A stretch of 13,629 nucleotides of DNA from Candidatus Equimonas enterica (GCA_018066225.1 JAGHRU010000096.1:1-13629); one strand, 5' to 3'. Counted from the first letter of the stretch, positions 1-7,837 are shown. Made by a program: numbers and translations. The notes: generated by a model not told the origin, from the sequence alone.

Positions 1-12
1 GTGGTGCATGGG

Positions 13-474
13 TTATTCTTCGTTGGCTTCAAAAGGCTTGCCCGCCTTACCCGCCTTGAAGCCGTCGTCGTAGCCCTTGGCATACTGCTGGGCATAGTTG
101 TCGCGTTGAGCGGCATGGGGGAAGCGCGATGTGGTGTCGTAGGAGGCGTGTTCTGTGCCCGCCGTGCCGTCGTCATAGCCCGCCCAGTAGCCGTCTTCGT
201 AGCCAGCCTCGGAGGGAATACGGGTGTCGGTCGCCATCGTGTCGCGTGAGGCTTGCAAGGCTTCCTCCATGTAGGGGTCATCGATGGTGGCGGCCGTGTC
301 GGGGATAGCGACACGGAGGGTGCTGTCGGCGAAGGTGCCGTCGGGGCGCAGTGGCTTGTCGCTACGGTGTTTCATAAAGATGATGGCACCTGCCACTGCG
401 AGGGCGCAGGCAGACAGGCCAACGATCCGTAGCAGTGTGCCGCGGTTCTGTGTGTGTGCGTTATTAGGTATCAT
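13..474 (-). CDS. Membrane-anchored protein with GX3 glycine repeats, last gene of the rod operon
   Basis: A 153-residue protein of unknown function. The chosen ATG at 474 gives a short polar N-terminus, then one hydrophobic segment (about residues 14-34, LLRIVGLSACALAVAGAIIF) followed by KHR. The rest is therefore probably periplasmic or extracytoplasmic. After an acidic, threonine-rich linker come two blocks with glycine every fourth residue: residues 91-106 (GYEDGYWAGYDDGTAG) and 134-145 (GYDDGFKAGKAG). The blocks share a Y-x-x-GYDDG-x-x-AG core. The pattern resembles the deca-GX3 motif of Yae1-type proteins, but there are too few repeats to assign it to that family. The open frame extends upstream to 567, but that would place the start inside rodA and put polar, low-quality sequence before the membrane segment. 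It starts 16 nt after the rodA stop, so it is probably cotranscribed with the elongasome genes. The gene is clearly real; its role is unknown. Confidence 0.8.
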   Translation of the reverse strand: MIPNNAHTQNRGTLLRIVGLSACALAVAGAIIFMKHRSDKPLRPDGTFADSTLRVAIPDTAATIDDPYMEEALQASRDTMATDTRIPSEAGYEDGYWAGYDDGTAGTEHASYDTTSRFPHAAQRDNYAQQYAKGYDDGFKAGKAGKPFEANEE

Positions 475-490
475 AATGTAATTGTCGCAG

Positions 491-1948
491 TCATCGGCGC
501 TTGCTACCAGCGTCGATGCGAAGGAAGGTAAACAAGAGGAGCGTGAAGCCCCAAAGCGAAGAGCCACCGTAACTGAAAAACGGCAGCGGAATGCCTATGA
601 CGGGAGCAAGCCCCGTCACCATACCTATGTTGATGAAGACGTGGAAGAGCAAGATGCTCAACACGCAGTAGCCAAAGACGCGTCCAAAGGTCGTCGGTTG
701 TCGCTCGGCGAGGTAGAGCAGGCGCAGTATGAGCCCCAAGAAGAGCAGCAGCACCACGGTGCTCCCGACGAAGCCTTCCTCCTCACCCACGGTGCAGAAG
801 ATGAAGTCGGTGTCCTGCTCCGGCACGTAGTTGAGCTTGGTCTGCGTGCCTTTCATGAAGCCCTTGCCCATGAGGCCGCCCGAGCCGATGGCTATCTTGG
901 ACTGATTGACATTGTAGCCGAGGTCGCGGTCTTCCACCGTGCCAAGGAGCACGCAGATGCGGTCGCGCTGGTAGGGCTTGAGCACATGGTTGAGGCCGTA
1001 GTCGGAGAGGTAGAGGAAGGTGGCACTGCCCATGGCGAAGAGGGCGATGAGCAGATAGCGCTGCAAGCGTGTGCCGAGCCAGAAGAAGGCGAGGTAGCAC
1101 ACCACGAACAGCAGCCACAGCAGTTGGCCCCAAGCGATGTCGAAAGGCACGATGAAGGCACTCACGAGGTAGAGCCCGATGTGCCACAGCGCGCCGATGA
1201 GCAGCAACCGTCGGGCGTGCTCGGGCTCTTTGGGGCAGTAGATGCGCAGCATGCCTACCGTGAAGAGCCAGATGAGCAGCAGCACCGTAAACTCGCCGAC
1301 GTCGCTCGTGGTCAGCGGCAAGGGCGTCAGCGAGTAGCGTATGCCCACGACGAAGTAGATGACGGCCGAGAGCGCGACGAAGAGGATGCACCCCGGCATG
1401 CCCTCACGGTAGAACATGAGGAAGAAGGCGAGATAGACCAGCGCAGAGCCGGTCTCCTTCTGCAACACGATGAGCGCGAAAGGCAGCAGCACCATGCCCG
1501 CAGCCCGCAGCAGATTGTCCCGCTTGTCGAGCGAGAAGTCGTACTGATTGATGAGTTTGGCCACCGCCAGAGCCGTAGCGCACTTGGCAAACTCTGCAGG
1601 CTGGAGGCTCACGGGACCCAGGCTGATCCACGAGCGCGAGCCCTTGATGTCGTGAGCGATGAATGGCGTGACGAGCAGCACGAGCATCATGGTCCAGTAG
1701 AAGAAGTCGGCGAAGGTGTCGAGATAGCGGTCGTCGAGCATGAGTATCGTCGCGCCCAGAGCCACCGACAGCCCTATCCATGCCAACTGCTTGCCCGTGC
1801 GTGAGCCCCACGAGAAGAAGTCCGTATCGCCAAACTCGTGGCTGGCACCGCATACGCTGAGCCAGCCGCAGACGAGCAGCACGACGAAGAGCGCGATGAC
1901 GACGCCATCGACGTGTGGCAGTGGGTTGAAGTTGCTTCTACTTTGCAT
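491..1948 (-). CDS. rodA: Peptidoglycan glycosyltransferase RodA (SEDS family)
   Basis: RodA polymerises lipid II into glycan strands for lateral-wall growth, paired with the transpeptidase PBP2. The protein has 485 residues and many membrane segments. SEDS signatures are visible: GSRSWISLGPVSLQPAEFAK (103-122), QSKIAIGSGGLMGKGF (349-364), YVPEQDTDFIF (374-384) and the C-terminal GIPLPFFSYGGSSL (452-465). By alignment with the E. coli catalytic loop (SDPLGAGYH), Asp342 in EDRDLGYN is the likely catalytic residue. It is about 115 residues longer than E. coli RodA, mainly from extra sequence around residues 200-300; from memory, Bacteroidota RodA proteins are about this length. The frame is open upstream to 2308 but overlaps mrdA; the ATG at 1948 follows the mrdA stop by 13 nt and opens with a normal SEDS N-terminus. 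Confidence 0.96.
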   Translation of the reverse strand: MQSRSNFNPLPHVDGVVIALFVVLLVCGWLSVCGASHEFGDTDFFSWGSRTGKQLAWIGLSVALGATILMLDDRYLDTFADFFYWTMMLVLLVTPFIAHDIKGSRSWISLGPVSLQPAEFAKCATALAVAKLINQYDFSLDKRDNLLRAAGMVLLPFALIVLQKETGSALVYLAFFLMFYREGMPGCILFVALSAVIYFVVGIRYSLTPLPLTTSDVGEFTVLLLIWLFTVGMLRIYCPKEPEHARRLLLIGALWHIGLYLVSAFIVPFDIAWGQLLWLLFVVCYLAFFWLGTRLQRYLLIALFAMGSATFLYLSDYGLNHVLKPYQRDRICVLLGTVEDRDLGYNVNQSKIAIGSGGLMGKGFMKGTQTKLNYVPEQDTDFIFCTVGEEEGFVGSTVVLLLFLGLILRLLYLAERQPTTFGRVFGYCVLSILLFHVFINIGMVTGLAPVIGIPLPFFSYGGSSLWGFTLLLFTFLRIDAGSKRR

Positions 1949-1961
1949 GATATGACGTGTC

Positions 1962-3812
1962 CTATCGGGCGTAACTGCCGTAGGAGATACGGCGGTTCTG
2001 GAAGGTGCGTGCTTTGGCCTCCGACCACGACGAGAGGTGGCCGTTGAGGTATTGCTCCATGATGAGTTGGCCCAGAGGCACGCCGTAGTGTGCGCCGAAG
2101 CCGCCGTTTTCGACATAGACGGCCACGGCGATGCGCGGGTTGTCCATCGGAGCGAAGCCCATGAAGGCGGAGTGGTCTTGCCCGCGGTTTTGCGCCGTAC
2201 CCGTCTTGCCGCACACCTCGTAGCCCGGGATGCGGGCGTCGGTGCAGGTGCCGCTGAGCACGGCGCGGCGCATACCGGCGATGATATAGGGGTAATAGCG
2301 GGCATCAACCGCCGTCTTGTGCTTCGTGGTATATTCTGGCGCGAGCCGCTCGCCCTGTATGGCTTTCACCACATGGGGCGTGTAGTACCAGCCACGGTTG
2401 GCGATGGTGGCGCAGAGGTTGGCGATTTGCAGCGGCGTGGCGAGCACTTCGCCTTGCCCGATGCTGATGGAGATGACCGTCAGGGCGTTCCACGCGCCTT
2501 TGTAAGCCTTGTCGTAGTAGTCCGCGTTGGGTATCATGCCGCGTTTCTCACCGGGCAGATCGACGCCGAGTTTGTAGCCGAAGCCCATGGCGACAAGGTG
2601 GTCTTTCCAGCGCGTCATGGCGTCGTGGGTGGTGGCAAACTTCTGACGGTTGCCAAACATACGCAGCAAGTTCCAGCAGAAGTAGGCGTTGCACGACGTC
2701 CCCAGCGCGGGAATGAGGGAGATGGGCGAGCCATGGCCGTGGCAGCCCAAGTGCAGTCCCTTGTAGTTGAAGCCATGCGAGCAGGGGAAGGCGGTGGTCG
2801 GGGCGATGATGCCTTCTTGCAGTCCTATGAGACCCTGTGTGGGCTTGAAGGTGGAGCCGGGTGGGTAGGTGCCCATAATGGCGCGGTTGAGCAAGGGGCG
2901 CATGGGATTGCTCATGAGGGCTTGCTGGTGCTCTCCGCGCTCGCGTCCCACCATGTCGCGTGGGTCGTAGGTCGGCGAAGAGGCCATGCAGAGTATCTCG
3001 CCTGTTTTAGGCTCTATGGCCACGATGGCGCCCAGTTTCCCCTCGAGCAGGCGCTCGGCGAGGGCTTGCAGGTCGCGGTCTATGCCGAGCGTGAGGTTGC
3101 GACCAGGCACGGGCTCATGGTCGTACTTGCCGTCCATGTAGCGTCCTTGCGTCTTGCCGTGCACGTCGCGTAGCATGATGTGGATGCCTTTCTCGCCGCG
3201 CAGTTGTTTCTCATAACTGCGCTCTATGCCGAGTTTGCCGATATAGTCGCCAGCGCGGTAGTAGTCGTCCTCTTCGATGTCTGCGGGACCCACTTCGGCC
3301 ACATCGCCGAGGATGTGTGCCGCCATGCCCGTGGCGTATTTGCGTATGCTGCGTTTCTCGATGGTGAAGCCACGAAAGCGAAACAGTTTCTCGCGCAGCA
3401 CAGAGAACTCCTCTGCCGGGATTTGCGACATGAAGAGTTGGGGCGTGTGGCGCGAATAGCTGGGATTTTTCTTCGGATCTTTGATTTCCGCCATGCGGGC
3501 CACATATTCCTCCTTCGTAATGCCCACGGTCTGGCAGAAGTCGAGTGTGTCGATGCCGTGCTGCTCCTGCATGGTCACCATGATGTTGTACGACGGTTCG
3601 TTATAGACCATTAGCCGCCCCTTGCGGTCGGTGATGAGGCCGCGCGAAGGGTAGGTGATGTCTTTGCGAAAGGCGTTGGAGTCGGCGCGCAACCGATAGT
3701 CGTCGCTCAAGAGTTGCAGTGAGAGCAGACGCAATATATAGATAGCGACGATGGCTATTGCCACGCCGCCAATGACATATTTGCGTTGCTCGAAACTGTA
3801 TTTCTTTCCCAC
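1962..3812 (-). CDS. mrdA: Penicillin-binding protein 2, elongasome transpeptidase
   Basis: A class B penicillin-binding protein that crosslinks new peptidoglycan as the partner of RodA. It has 616 residues: a short cytoplasmic N-terminus, one membrane anchor (about 12-34), a dimerisation/pedestal region (about 50-230, with YPSRGLITDRKGRL at 54-67 and GIERSYEKQLRGEKG at 195-209), then the transpeptidase domain. All three active-site motifs are intact: STFK (nucleophile Ser320), SCN (373-375) and KTGTAQN (536-542). Length and motif order are normal for Bacteroidota PBP2. The start is GTG at 3812, seven nt after the mreD stop; MGKKYSFEQRKYVIGG matches the usual start region, and no ATG fits as well. 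It lies between mreD and rodA in the standard order. The last ~25 residues are a basic, polar tail. Confidence 0.96.
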   Translation of the reverse strand: MGKKYSFEQRKYVIGGVAIAIVAIYILRLLSLQLLSDDYRLRADSNAFRKDITYPSRGLITDRKGRLMVYNEPSYNIMVTMQEQHGIDTLDFCQTVGITKEEYVARMAEIKDPKKNPSYSRHTPQLFMSQIPAEEFSVLREKLFRFRGFTIEKRSIRKYATGMAAHILGDVAEVGPADIEEDDYYRAGDYIGKLGIERSYEKQLRGEKGIHIMLRDVHGKTQGRYMDGKYDHEPVPGRNLTLGIDRDLQALAERLLEGKLGAIVAIEPKTGEILCMASSPTYDPRDMVGRERGEHQQALMSNPMRPLLNRAIMGTYPPGSTFKPTQGLIGLQEGIIAPTTAFPCSHGFNYKGLHLGCHGHGSPISLIPALGTSCNAYFCWNLLRMFGNRQKFATTHDAMTRWKDHLVAMGFGYKLGVDLPGEKRGMIPNADYYDKAYKGAWNALTVISISIGQGEVLATPLQIANLCATIANRGWYYTPHVVKAIQGERLAPEYTTKHKTAVDARYYPYIIAGMRRAVLSGTCTDARIPGYEVCGKTGTAQNRGQDHSAFMGFAPMDNPRIAVAVYVENGGFGAHYGVPLGQLIMEQYLNGHLSSWSEAKARTFQNRRISYGSYAR

Positions 3813-3819
3813 GCCGTTA

Positions 3820-4362
3820 TTATCTGGTGCGTACCCTCTCGGCCGCAGCGATGAGCAGCAGCGTCAGCGCCGTGGTGCCCACGGTATTGACCAGCAGCAG
3901 CCATGCGTTGTGCAGCGAGAAGGCTTCTATGAGGTAAAAGGTGAAGGTGTGGCAGAGCACGAGGCAGAAGGCGCAGCGCAGGAAAGGCCCCCACTGCATC
4001 GTCTTGGCGCTCGGTAGGTAGGCTTCGTCGCCCTTGTCGCTTGGCGAGAAGATGCGTACGAGGTAGGGCGTCAGCAGCGCGGTGAGCGTCATGCTGGCCG
4101 AGGCCATGCCCGGCGTGATGCCACACATATCGACCGCAAAGCCCAGCGTGAAGCCCCAGAGCAGGTACTGGCTGCGCGAGGTGTCGGAAGGCAGGAGCAG
4201 CAGGAAATAGACATAGGGCATAGGGATGGCGCACCCCGCGATGTGGATATGCCCGAAGACGAGGGCCTGGAGCAGCACCAGGGTGGCGAAGCAGAGCAGT
4301 CTATGTAGATAGGTGTGCAGCAAGGTGTAGAGGTTAAGGGGTGAGGGCTTCGGCGGCAGCAT
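3820..4362 (-). CDS. mreD: Rod shape-determining membrane protein MreD
   Basis: MreD is an integral membrane component of the elongasome that modulates MreC and thereby PBP2/RodA. From the ATG at 4362 the product has 180 residues with about five hydrophobic segments. Visible landmarks are LVLLQALVFGHIHIAG near the N-terminus, then PYVYFLLLLPSDTSRSQ, and GFTLGFAVDMCGITPGMASAS, which is the conserved MreD helix with an acidic residue. The frame is open to 4437, but that region lies within mreC and encodes Ser/Thr/Pro-rich antisense-like sequence. The chosen start overlaps the end of mreC by 29 nt, which suggests translational coupling; a start slightly further downstream cannot be excluded, since the first ~10 residues (PPKPSP) are atypical. 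MreD diverges strongly between phyla, so the call rests on topology plus position between mreC and mrdA. Confidence 0.9.
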   Translation of the reverse strand: MLPPKPSPLNLYTLLHTYLHRLLCFATLVLLQALVFGHIHIAGCAIPMPYVYFLLLLPSDTSRSQYLLWGFTLGFAVDMCGITPGMASASMTLTALLTPYLVRIFSPSDKGDEAYLPSAKTMQWGPFLRCAFCLVLCHTFTFYLIEAFSLHNAWLLLVNTVGTTALTLLLIAAAERVRTR

Positions 4363-5191
4363 GGGTTTGCAGCGTGTCGATCTCGGCACGGTAGGGCGTG
4401 GCGATGACGGCCACGTCGTGCAGGTCGGCGAAGTCATTGCCGAGTACGACGTCGAGTTGGTAACTCTGGCCGTCGGGCGAGTTGCCCACGCGCTTAACGC
4501 GTCCTACGAAGAGGCCGGGGGGGAAGACGGCGGAGTAGCCCGAGGTCTCGATACACGCGCCCGGCTTGACTTTGGCGTAGCGCGGTATGTCATCTACGAA
4601 GGCGTGGCGACTGCTGCCGCTCTTCCACTGGAGGTAGCCGAAGTAGTGCTGTCCTCTCACGCGGCACGAGATGCTGGACTTGACGTTGGTCACGGGCAGC
4701 ACGAGCGCGTGGTGAGGGGCAGTGAGATAGACGATGCCCACCACGCCGCCACTGGCCACCACGCCCATTTCGCTGCGCACGCCGTCGGCCGCACCGCGAT
4801 TGATGACGAGGTAGTTGTTGTCGCGGCGGATGGAGTTGCTCACCACGGTAGCGGGGATGAGTCGGTAGCCGCTCAGGGTCGCCATGAGTCTGCGCTCGGT
4901 GACGGCGGGCTGGTGGGTGGCGCGAGCGAGCGCCTCACGCAGGCTGTCGGCCTCGTGCTGGAGGCGGATGTTGTCGGCGGTGAGGCGGGTATTGACGCTT
5001 TGCAGACGAAAGTACGCCAAGGTCTGCTCGTGCAGACTGCCCAGCCCTACGGTCACGGTGTTGAGGCCCGAGAGCCATGCGCTGCCCTGGTAGTTGTTGA
5101 AGCGAAAGAGCATAACAGCACTCATCGTCTCGAGCAAGACGAAGAGGAAAATATGCACATAGCGTCGTATGAAGTCAAGGAGGACTTGCAC
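4334..5191 (-). CDS. mreC: Rod shape-determining protein MreC
   Basis: MreC is a bitopic periplasmic scaffold linking the MreB cytoskeleton to the PBP2-RodA synthase. It has 285 residues: cytoplasmic RR at 9-10, a single membrane helix (about 11-29), a coiled-coil segment (about 60-92, SVNTRLTADNIRLQHEADSL), then the paired beta-barrel MreC domain (about 108-268). That domain contains NYLVINRGAADGV (126-138), MGVVASGGVVGIV (142-154) and ETSGYSAVFPPGLFVGRV (215-232). Size and layout are normal. The start is GTG at 5191, 15 nt after the mreB stop; MQVLLDFIRRYVHIFLFVLLE matches the expected N-terminus, while the next ATG (residue 23) would cut through the membrane helix. Its 3' end overlaps mreD. 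Confidence 0.95.
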   Translation of the reverse strand: MQVLLDFIRRYVHIFLFVLLETMSAVMLFRFNNYQGSAWLSGLNTVTVGLGSLHEQTLAYFRLQSVNTRLTADNIRLQHEADSLREALARATHQPAVTERRLMATLSGYRLIPATVVSNSIRRDNNYLVINRGAADGVRSEMGVVASGGVVGIVYLTAPHHALVLPVTNVKSSISCRVRGQHYFGYLQWKSGSSRHAFVDDIPRYAKVKPGACIETSGYSAVFPPGLFVGRVKRVGNSPDGQSYQLDVVLGNDFADLHDVAVIATPYRAEIDTLQTHAAAEALTP

Positions 5192-5206
5192 GGTGTCGTC
5201 TGGGGG

Positions 5207-6244
5207 CTATCGCATGAGGCAGGGGAAGCGATCCACGTCTTCCAGGGCGATGCCTGTGCCTCGGGCTACGCAGAGCAGCGGGTCGTCGGCGACGTGGAAC
5301 GGTATCTTGATTTTCTCGGTGAGTCGCTTGTCCAGTCCGCGCAGCAGTGCGCCGCCACCGGTGAGCCAGATGCCGTTTTTGACGATGTCGGCATATACCT
5401 CGGGAGGGGTGTCGGTCAGGGCTTTGAGGATGGCGGTCTCGATGAGCGCGATGCTGCGTTCAAGGCAGTGGGCGATTTCCTGATAGCACACGGGCACTTG
5501 CATCGGGAGAGCCGTGACGCGGTTGGGGCCGTGTACGACATACTCCTCGGGCGCGATGTTGCTCGGGAGTTCGGACAGCGCGCTGCCCACATTCTCCTTG
5601 ATGCGCTCGGCCATGCGCTCACTCACCTTGATGGTGTGCTGCTTGCTCATGTAGTCTTGTATGTCGGCTGTGAAGTCGTCGCCGGCCACCTTGATGCTGT
5701 TGTTGTTGATGATATTGCCCAGCGAGATGACGGCGATTTCCGTCGTACCGCCACCTATATCGACAATCATATTGCCCTCTGGCTCATTGACGTCGATACC
5801 CACGCCGATGGCTGCTGCCATAGGCTCGGAGAGGAGATAGACGTCGCGTCCGCCAGCGTGCTCGGCACTGTCGCGCACGGCGCGGAGTTCCACTTCGGTA
5901 GAGCCCGAGGGTACGCCGATGACCATGCGGATGGAGGGCGTGAAGAGGTGGCGCTTGGACGGCACCATCTGTATGAGGCCGCGTATCATGTGCTCACAGG
6001 CGTTGAAGTCGGCGATGACGCCGTTGGAGAGCGGACGGATGACGCGGTGCTTGTTGCCCGATTTCTCATACATCAACTTGGCCGTACCGCCTACGGCGAC
6101 CATCTTGTCGTTGTTGGGGTCGAGCGCGACCACCGAAGGCTCATTGACAACGATTTCGCCGTTTTGTATGATGATGGTGTTGGCCGTACCGAGGTCGATG
6201 GCGAGTTCGCGCTTCATCGAAAATAAGGAAGAGAAAAATCCCAT
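5207..6244 (-). CDS. mreB: Cell-shape actin homologue MreB
   Basis: MreB is a bacterial actin that forms membrane-bound filaments orienting the elongasome. The 345-residue product shows the actin-fold nucleotide motifs: phosphate-1 AIDLGTANTIII (15-26), phosphate-2 IVDIGGGTTEIAVIS (160-174) and adenosine-binding LTGGGALLRGLD (294-305). LLSEPMAAAIG (137-147) supplies Glu140, at the position of the hydrolysis-linked glutamate. I start at ATG 6244: it gives MGFFSSLFSMKRELAIDLGT, whose short amphipathic N-terminus fits membrane binding, and it lies 14 nt after the purH stop. The frame is open to 6274, inside purH, and an ATG at residue 10 is a less likely alternative. It is followed after 15 nt by mreC. 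Confidence 0.96.
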   Translation of the reverse strand: MGFFSSLFSMKRELAIDLGTANTIIIQNGEIVVNEPSVVALDPNNDKMVAVGGTAKLMYEKSGNKHRVIRPLSNGVIADFNACEHMIRGLIQMVPSKRHLFTPSIRMVIGVPSGSTEVELRAVRDSAEHAGGRDVYLLSEPMAAAIGVGIDVNEPEGNMIVDIGGGTTEIAVISLGNIINNNSIKVAGDDFTADIQDYMSKQHTIKVSERMAERIKENVGSALSELPSNIAPEEYVVHGPNRVTALPMQVPVCYQEIAHCLERSIALIETAILKALTDTPPEVYADIVKNGIWLTGGGALLRGLDKRLTEKIKIPFHVADDPLLCVARGTGIALEDVDRFPCLMR

Positions 6245-6258
6245 AGCGGTGTGTGGTG

Positions 6259-6852
<594 letters not shown>

Positions 6853-6884
6853 GGATATTGTGTTGTTTTTACGGTTTCAGTGTG

Positions 6885-6915
6885 CAAAGTTACGCTAAAG
6901 CGTAGAAATCACGAA
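6885..6915 (-). promoter_or_regulatory. Bacteroidota-type promoter for the purH-mre-rod operon
   Basis: On the minus strand, TAACTTTG (6892-6885) matches the Bacteroidota -7 consensus TAnnTTTG, and the following GCAC is a common continuation. A weaker upstream element, TTCGTG (6915-6910), sits 17 nt before it at the position of the -33 (TTTG-like) element, inside an A-rich stretch. Transcription would start near 6878, giving a leader of about 25 nt before the purH ATG. This is the only clear -7/-33 pair I found in front of a gene in the window. It implies that purH, the mre genes, mrdA and rodA share one promoter. Confidence 0.72.
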
Positions 6916-7086
6916 GGATTTTGCAGACTTTTTTTCATCTTCGCGCAATTCTCCTTTCACCAGAGGCGATGAGCGGCATTGGTCACTTTTTCGGTTTCTT
7001 GCTGCCGTATGTGCCTTGGTATCGCCGCTGTGTTCATGGTGAAATAGGCGGTAGTGGCCGCTCCGTTTGCAGGCTGCTCTCACGAT

Positions 7087-7116
7087 AAGGGCAGACAGTT
7101 TTACGCCGCTGCCCTT
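7087..7116. repeat. Inverted repeat, 8-bp arms
   Basis: AAGGGCAG at 7087-7094 is the exact reverse complement of CTGCCCTT at 7109-7116, with a 14-nt spacer. There is no U-run on either side, so it is unlikely to be a terminator. It lies in the intergenic block upstream of the purH promoter. Confidence 0.6.
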
Positions 7117-7131
7117 GTCGCGCGCCGCGTC

Positions 7132-7178
7132 TGGGCATATAGTTTGCGATGAAATCGCAGAAAATGCCCATTTCATCG
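7132..7178. repeat. Two overlapping, mutually exclusive hairpins
   Basis: Fold A pairs TGGGCAT (7132-7138) with ATGCCCA (7164-7170) and encloses a 6-bp stem TGCGAT (7145-7150)/ATCGCA (7154-7159) with a GAA loop. Fold B pairs CGATGAAAT (7147-7155) with ATTTCATCG (7170-7178). The two folds compete for 7147-7155 and 7170. The arms are perfect by inspection. Whether the region is transcribed is unknown: it lies past the terminator of the upstream operon and before the promoter of the downstream one. Confidence 0.55.
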
Positions 7179-7295
7179 GCGTTTCTCCCCTGCGCTCTGC
7201 CCACGATGAATAGGCCACTTTATGGGGTGCCGCTCGTGGCGATAGCGTAAGGTGTTGGCTGTGAGGTATTTGTGTTTTCGCCCTCGGGGTACAAA

Positions 7296-7325
7296 AAATA
7301 AGGACGCAGCACGGCGTCCTTATTT
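7296..7325 (-). terminator. Rho-independent terminator of the purD-yqaA operon
   Basis: A perfect 12-bp stem (AAATAAGGACGC at 7296-7307 paired with GCGTCCTTATTT at 7314-7325) encloses a 6-nt loop. On the minus strand the stem is followed by TTTGT, so the transcript ends in a run of U after the hairpin (TTATTTTTTGT). On the plus strand the stem is followed by CCAATCG with no U-run, so it acts leftward. It lies 62 nt past the stop of the YqaA-like gene and insulates the mre operon from unit 1. Confidence 0.9.
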
Positions 7326-7387
7326 CCAATCGCGTTATGGCGCGTTAGAGTCTGTATTTATGGTTGGTCTGAATGGCGGTTTCGTCC

Positions 7388-7837
7388 TCACAGCACGCAG
7401 CCTATGGCCAGCAGCAGTAGCCAGTAGCGGACCACTTTGCCGCAGGTTATCGTGGCCAGCGTGAGCGGGAAATTGACCCGCAGAAAGCCCAGCGACACCG
7501 TGATGAGGCTACCCAGCAGCGGTATCCATGCTAATAGCCCAGCCCAAGCCCCATAGCGGCGCACATAGGCCTTGCCGCGCTCGAGTTTCTCGTGATTGAC
7601 CTTGGCGTAACGCTCTATCCACTCTTCGCGGCCGAGCGTGCCGATGTAGTAGTTGAGGCACGAGCCGAGCACGTTGCCCGCAGTGCCCCAGAGCAATAAG
7701 CCCGCTGGGCGTGCGCCTGCGGCAGCAAGGCCAGCCATGACCACTTCGCTCGAGAAGGGGAGCACGCTGCCTGCGAGGAAGGCGGCCACGAAGAGGCCGA
7801 GGTAGCCGTATTCTACCAGCAGTTGCAGTAGGTCCAT
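7388..7837 (-). CDS. YqaA/DedA-type small membrane protein
   Basis: A 149-residue integral membrane protein of the DedA/SNARE-associated superfamily, YqaA branch. Visible features are an N-terminal helix (11-28) with GSVLPFSSEVVM (23-34), a second helix with GNVLGSCLNYYIG (54-66), a basic amphipathic loop (EEWIERYAKVNHEKLERGKAYVRRYG, 71-96), and the reentrant-like motif AWIPLLGSLITVSLGFLRVN (103-122). The last replaces the WLPxxGxPLxxxxGxLR seen in YqaA relatives. A final helix covers 125-149. Some DedA proteins help flip undecaprenyl phosphate or phospholipids; that this protein does so is only inference. Its ATG lies inside the end of the upstream membrane-protein gene (25-nt overlap), which indicates translational coupling. 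It is the last gene before the terminator. Confidence 0.85.
   Translation of the reverse strand: MDLLQLLVEYGYLGLFVAAFLAGSVLPFSSEVVMAGLAAAGARPAGLLLWGTAGNVLGSCLNYYIGTLGREEWIERYAKVNHEKLERGKAYVRRYGAWAGLLAWIPLLGSLITVSLGFLRVNFPLTLATITCGKVVRYWLLLLAIGCVL

Larger units (their letters stand above)
6916..7295. other. Non-coding block with several inverted repeats between two operons
   Basis: No credible gene lies here. The open frame crossing it (minus, 7329-6895) is rich in Cys, Arg, His and Ser, runs through both the terminator and the promoter, and has no domain character. The stretch instead holds several perfect inverted repeats: an 8-bp AAGGGCAG/CTGCCCTT pair, a 7-bp TGGGCAT/ATGCCCA pair enclosing a 6-bp TGCGAT/ATCGCA hairpin, and a 9-bp CGATGAAAT/ATTTCATCG pair that overlaps the previous structure. 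Nothing resembles a tRNA or a riboswitch that I know. It may be a dispersed intergenic repeat or a structured RNA; the sequence alone cannot decide. Confidence 0.5.

Noticed and set aside
1..9. ATG on the minus strand at 9-7, possible start of the next downstream gene (M-H-H)
   Set aside because: Only three codons are in the window, too little to support a gene.
482..1804. Plus-strand open frame of 440 codons, very rich in Glu, Gln, His and Arg
   Set aside because: Antisense shadow of rodA: hydrophobic codons read backwards give charged residues. No promoter or start context.
2654..2661. TATGTTTG on the minus strand, resembling a -7 promoter element
   Set aside because: Inside mrdA coding sequence with no convincing -33 partner; taken as a chance match.
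4361..6226. Plus-strand open frame of 621 codons antisense to mreC and mreB
   Set aside because: Exactly antisense to two well-supported genes; composition rich in His, Ala, Val, Asp and Glu without domains. GC-rich codon use leaves the opposite frame free of stops.
6245..6258. Possibility that the short purH is a frameshifted full-length gene
   Set aside because: Only 14 nt separate its stop from the mreB ATG, and no formyltransferase motifs occur in any frame of the following sequence, which is mreB.
6909..6938. Possible 9-residue leader peptide (MKKSLQNPS) preceded by AAGGAG
   Set aside because: It lies upstream of the predicted transcription start of purH (near 6878), so it would not be on that transcript; the AAGGAG spacing of 12 nt is also long. 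The A-rich run fits the promoter region better.
6895..7329. Minus-strand open frame of 144 codons in the intergenic block
   Set aside because: Runs through the terminator hairpin and the purH promoter; Cys/Arg/His/Ser-rich with no domain. More likely non-coding.
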